Shown one piece after another: positions 29,812-31,773 of a stretch of DNA of 31,773 nt (the stretch's first letter is position 1; every line of letters begins with the position of its first letter). A program made the translations under genes and the position numbers. Under the pieces are notes generated by a model that was not told the DNA's origin, made no database searches, and saw only the letters and a program-made list of their open reading frames with translations. Origin of the DNA: Thiobacter sp964445085 (GTDB lineage: Bacteria > Pseudomonadota > Gammaproteobacteria > Burkholderiales > Thiobacteraceae); assembly GCA_964445085.1 (NCBI GenBank), contig CAYUJV010000023.1:1-31773 (forward strand), in the 5' to 3' direction.

Positions 29812-30992
29812 ATGGACGCGTTTCCACGAATCAAGCGCCTGCCTCCGTACGTGTTCAACATCACCGGGGAGCTGAAGGCGGCCGCACGCAAGCGCGGCGA
29901 GGACATCATCGACTTCGGCATGGGCAACCCCGATCAGCCCACGCCGCAGCACATCGTCGACAAGCTGATCGAAAGCGCGCAGCGCGGCGACACGCACCGC
30001 TATTCGGTTTCCAAGGGCATTCCGCGCCTGCGCCGGGCGATTTCACACTGGTACCAGACCCGCTACGGCGTCGACATCCATCCGGACACCGAGGCCATCG
30101 TCACCATCGGCTCCAAGGAGGGCATCGCCCACCTGTGCCTGGCGACCCTGGACAAGGGTGACATCGTCCTGGTGCCGAACCCGAGCTATCCGATCCACAT
30201 CTACGGGCCGGTGATCGCGGGTGCGGACATCCAGTACATTCCGATGCGGGCCGGCCTGGATTTCTTCGAGGAACTGGAGAAGGCGATCAAGACTTCGTAT
30301 CCGAAGCCGAAGATGCTCATCCTCAACTTCCCGAGCAATCCCACCACCCAGTGCGTGGAGCTGTCCTTCTTCGAGAAGGTCGTGGCGATGTGCAAGGAGC
30401 ACGGCATCTACGTCGTGCACGACATCGCCTATGCCGACATCGTGTTCGACGGCTACAAGGCGCCGTCCATCATGCAGGTGCCGGGGGCGAAGGACATCGC
30501 GGTGGAGTTCTTCACCCTGTCCAAGAGCTACAACATGCCCGGCTGGCGCGTGGGCTTCATGGTGGGCAACAAGGACCTCGTCGGCGCGCTGGCGCGCATC
30601 AAGAGCTACCACGACTACGGCACCTTCACCCCCATCCAGGTGGCGAGCATTCTCGCGCTGGAAGGGCCGCAGGATTGCGTGCACGACATCTGCCACATGT
30701 ACCAGAAGCGCCGCGATGCCCTGTGCAAGGGCCTGCATTCGGTGAACTGGAACATCGAGATTCCCAAGGCCACCATGTTCGTGTGGGCGCCGATCCCGGA
30801 GCCGTACAAGGCGATGGNNNNNNNNNNNNNNNNNNNNNNNNNNNNNNNNNNAAGGTGGCGGTGTCGCCGGGCATCGGCTTCGGCGAGTACGGCGACGATC
30901 ACGTGCGCTTCAGCCTGATCGAAAACGAATCGCGCACGCGGCAGGCGATTCGCGGGCTGAAGGAAATGTTCAAGAAGGACGGGCTGCTTTGA
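29812..30992 (+). CDS. alaC: PLP-dependent aminotransferase, AlaC type (contains assembly gap)
   Basis: Class I/II fold-type I aminotransferase closest to alanine transaminase AlaC, which interconverts pyruvate plus glutamate and alanine plus 2-oxoglutarate. Seen are PRIKRLPPYVFNITGELKAAARKRGEDIIDFGMGNPDQPTP, GSKEGIAHL, NPSYPIHIYG, ILNFPSNPTTQ, HDIAYADIVFDG, the PLP-lysine motif TLSKSYNMPGWRVGF, and SPGIGFGEYG with VRFSLIENESRTRQAIRG. The two sides of the 34-N gap are in different frames, so a literal reading gives a frameshift. Homologues suggest a gap of 38, which restores the frame and about 394 residues. Start ATG at 29812; the in-frame TTG at 29803 is unlikely. hom lies downstream, as in other betaproteobacteria. 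Confidence 0.9.
30818..30851. other. Assembly gap (34 N) inside alaC
   Basis: Unknown bases. The open frame before the gap and the one after it differ in phase, and the true gap must be one base longer modulo three. Homology to AlaC proteins (GSLEF...LL.EA between the flanks) suggests 38 bases. Confidence 0.95.
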
Positions 30993-31000
30993 ATATTTGA

Positions 31001-31071
31001 ACCACAGAGGCACAGAGACACAGAGGATTCACTGAGAATCCAAAGTCTCTGTGCCTCTGTGTCTCTGTGGT
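31001..31071. repeat. CACAGAG-based inverted repeat (long hairpin)
   Basis: The left arm (31001-31026, starting ACCACAGAGGCACAGAG) contains three CACAGAG units spaced every eight bases. The right arm (31045-31071) is nearly its reverse complement, with mismatches only at the bases between units. The tip is a small stem GGATTC (31025-31030) / GAATCC (31036-31041) with loop ACTGA. It lies nine bases after the alaC stop and next to an assembly gap, which fits a dispersed repeat. Similar ACCACAGAG palindromes are known as intergenic repeats in diverse bacteria. Confidence 0.85.
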
Positions 31072-31076
31072 GAATT

Positions 31077-31125
31077 NNNNNNNNNNNNNNNNNNNNNNNN
31101 NNNNNNNNNNNNNNNNNNNNNNNNN
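31077..31125. other. Assembly gap (49 N) before hom
   Basis: Unknown bases that must contain the hom start codon and ribosome-binding site and possibly the rest of the repeat region. The gap adjoins the CACAGAG hairpin, so a repeat-induced break is likely. Confidence 0.95.
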
Positions 31126-31773
31126 GGGAACCGTCGGCGGCGGCACGCTCACCGTGCTGCGCCGCAACGCGCAGGAAATCACCCGTCGCGCCGGGCGCGA
31201 GATTCGCGTGACCATGGCCGCGGTGCGCAATGTCGAGAAGGCGAAGCAGCAGTTCGCCGGCGAGGGGCTGACCATCACCAACGATTCGACCGCGGTCGTC
31301 AACAACCCGGACATCGACATCGTGGTCGAGCTCATCGGCGGCACCGAGCCGGCCAAGACCCTGGTGATGCAGGCGATCCAGAACGGCAAGCACGTGGTCA
31401 CCGCCAACAAGGCCCTGATCGCCAAGCACGGCAACGAGATCTTTGCCGCGGCCCAGGCCAAGGGCGTGATGGTGGCGTTCGAGGCGGCGGTGGCCGGCGG
31501 CATTCCCATCATCAAGGCGGTGCGTGAGGGCCTGACGGCCAACCGCATCGAGTGGATCGCCGGTATCATCAACGGCACCACCAACTTCATCCTGTCCGAG
31601 ATGCGCGACAAGGGGCTGGCCTTCGACACCGTGCTGGCGGAAGCGCAACGGCTGGGCTATGCCGAGGCCGATCCGACCTTCGACATCGAAGGGGTGGACG
31701 CTGCGCACAAGCTGACCATTCTCTCCGCCATCGCCTTCGGCATCCCGATGCAGTTCGACAAGGCCTACACCGA
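31126..31773 (+). CDS. hom: Homoserine dehydrogenase, partial at both ends
   Basis: Reading codons from 31127, the frame is open to the window edge (215 complete codons). It begins in the NAD(P)-binding glycine motif (GTVGGGTL, missing the first ten or so residues, which fall in the gap). It continues with VVELIGGTEPAKTLVMQAIQNGKHVVTANKALIAKHG, FEAAVAGGIPIIKAVREGL and the homoserine dehydrogenase signature AGIINGTTNFILSEM with GLAFDTVLAEAQRLGYAEADPTFDIEGVDAAHKL. The enzyme reduces aspartate semialdehyde to homoserine for threonine and methionine synthesis. It lacks an N-terminal aspartokinase domain as far as visible. The C-terminal ACT domain, if any, lies beyond the window. Confidence 0.95.

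Noticed and set aside
29812..30992. alaC as a frameshifted pseudogene
   Set aside because: The frame change coincides exactly with an N-run and is repaired by the gap length expected from homologues.
31001..31071. CACAGAG units as a possible CRISPR array
   Set aside because: The units are only seven bases long, spaced by single bases, with no unique spacers and no cas genes; the structure is a hairpin.

Overview
The window is 31.8 kb of GC-rich bacterial chromosome with three assembly gaps (N runs at 18249-18327, 30818-30851 and 31077-31125). Gene content and order point to a betaproteobacterium, probably near Nitrosomonadales or Rhodocyclales; I cannot place it lower. The grounds are the fliLMNOPQR block, the tRNA-Val/thrS-infC-rpmI-rplT-pheS-pheT-ihfA-merR block, the tRNA-Pro/surE-pcm-nlpD-rpoS block, a synthetase-type RelA separate from any SpoT, and an alaC-hom pair. 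Almost all of the window is core chromosome. No phage, CRISPR array, plasmid or transposase gene is visible.

Layout. (1) 1-5072: the end of fliK, a strong terminator, a promoter region with repeated TGACAAA words, then fliL-fliM-fliN-fliO-fliP-fliQ-fliR, covering the motor switch and the flagellar export gate. (2) 5082-5211: a 122-bp non-coding inverted-repeat element flanked by CTAG, like an IS5-type miniature transposable element, between fliR and a convergent Nudix gene. (3) 5208-9347: the Nudix hydrolase (-), then a MoxR-type AAA+ ATPase next to a metallopeptidase-like/VWA protein, then two small exported proteins of unknown role. (4) 9415-11850, minus strand: an aminoglycoside-phosphotransferase-like/P-loop kinase fusion, a small LysM protein and a lipoprotein. 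(5) 12004-17452: typA/bipA, a PhnD-like periplasmic-binding sensor with no output domain (-), and relA. (6) 17511-25082: tRNA-Val, thrS, infC, rpmI, rplT, pheS, pheT, ihfA and a MerR-family regulator. (7) 25136-29367: tRNA-Pro, surE, pcm, nlpD, rpoS and a yrfG-like nucleotidase. (8) 29356-31773: a Mth938-like protein (-), an AlaC-type aminotransferase, a CACAGAG-based hairpin repeat, and the start of homoserine dehydrogenase, which runs off the window.

The genes group into flagellar assembly, translation (two aminoacyl-tRNA synthetases, IF3, two ribosomal proteins, two tRNAs), stress and stationary-phase control (RelA, RpoS, BipA, SurE, Pcm) and amino-acid metabolism (AlaC, Hom). I found no convincing wholly new system. 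The least explained items are the MoxR/VWA-metallopeptidase pair, the output-less sensor, the kinase-LysM-lipoprotein cluster, the IS5-type miniature element, the CACAGAG hairpin, and several regulatory structures inside the thrS-ihfA operon: an ATC-initiated infC, a promoter-like AT-rich pocket inside thrS, a 40-bp perfect palindrome, and a nested terminator just before pheS.
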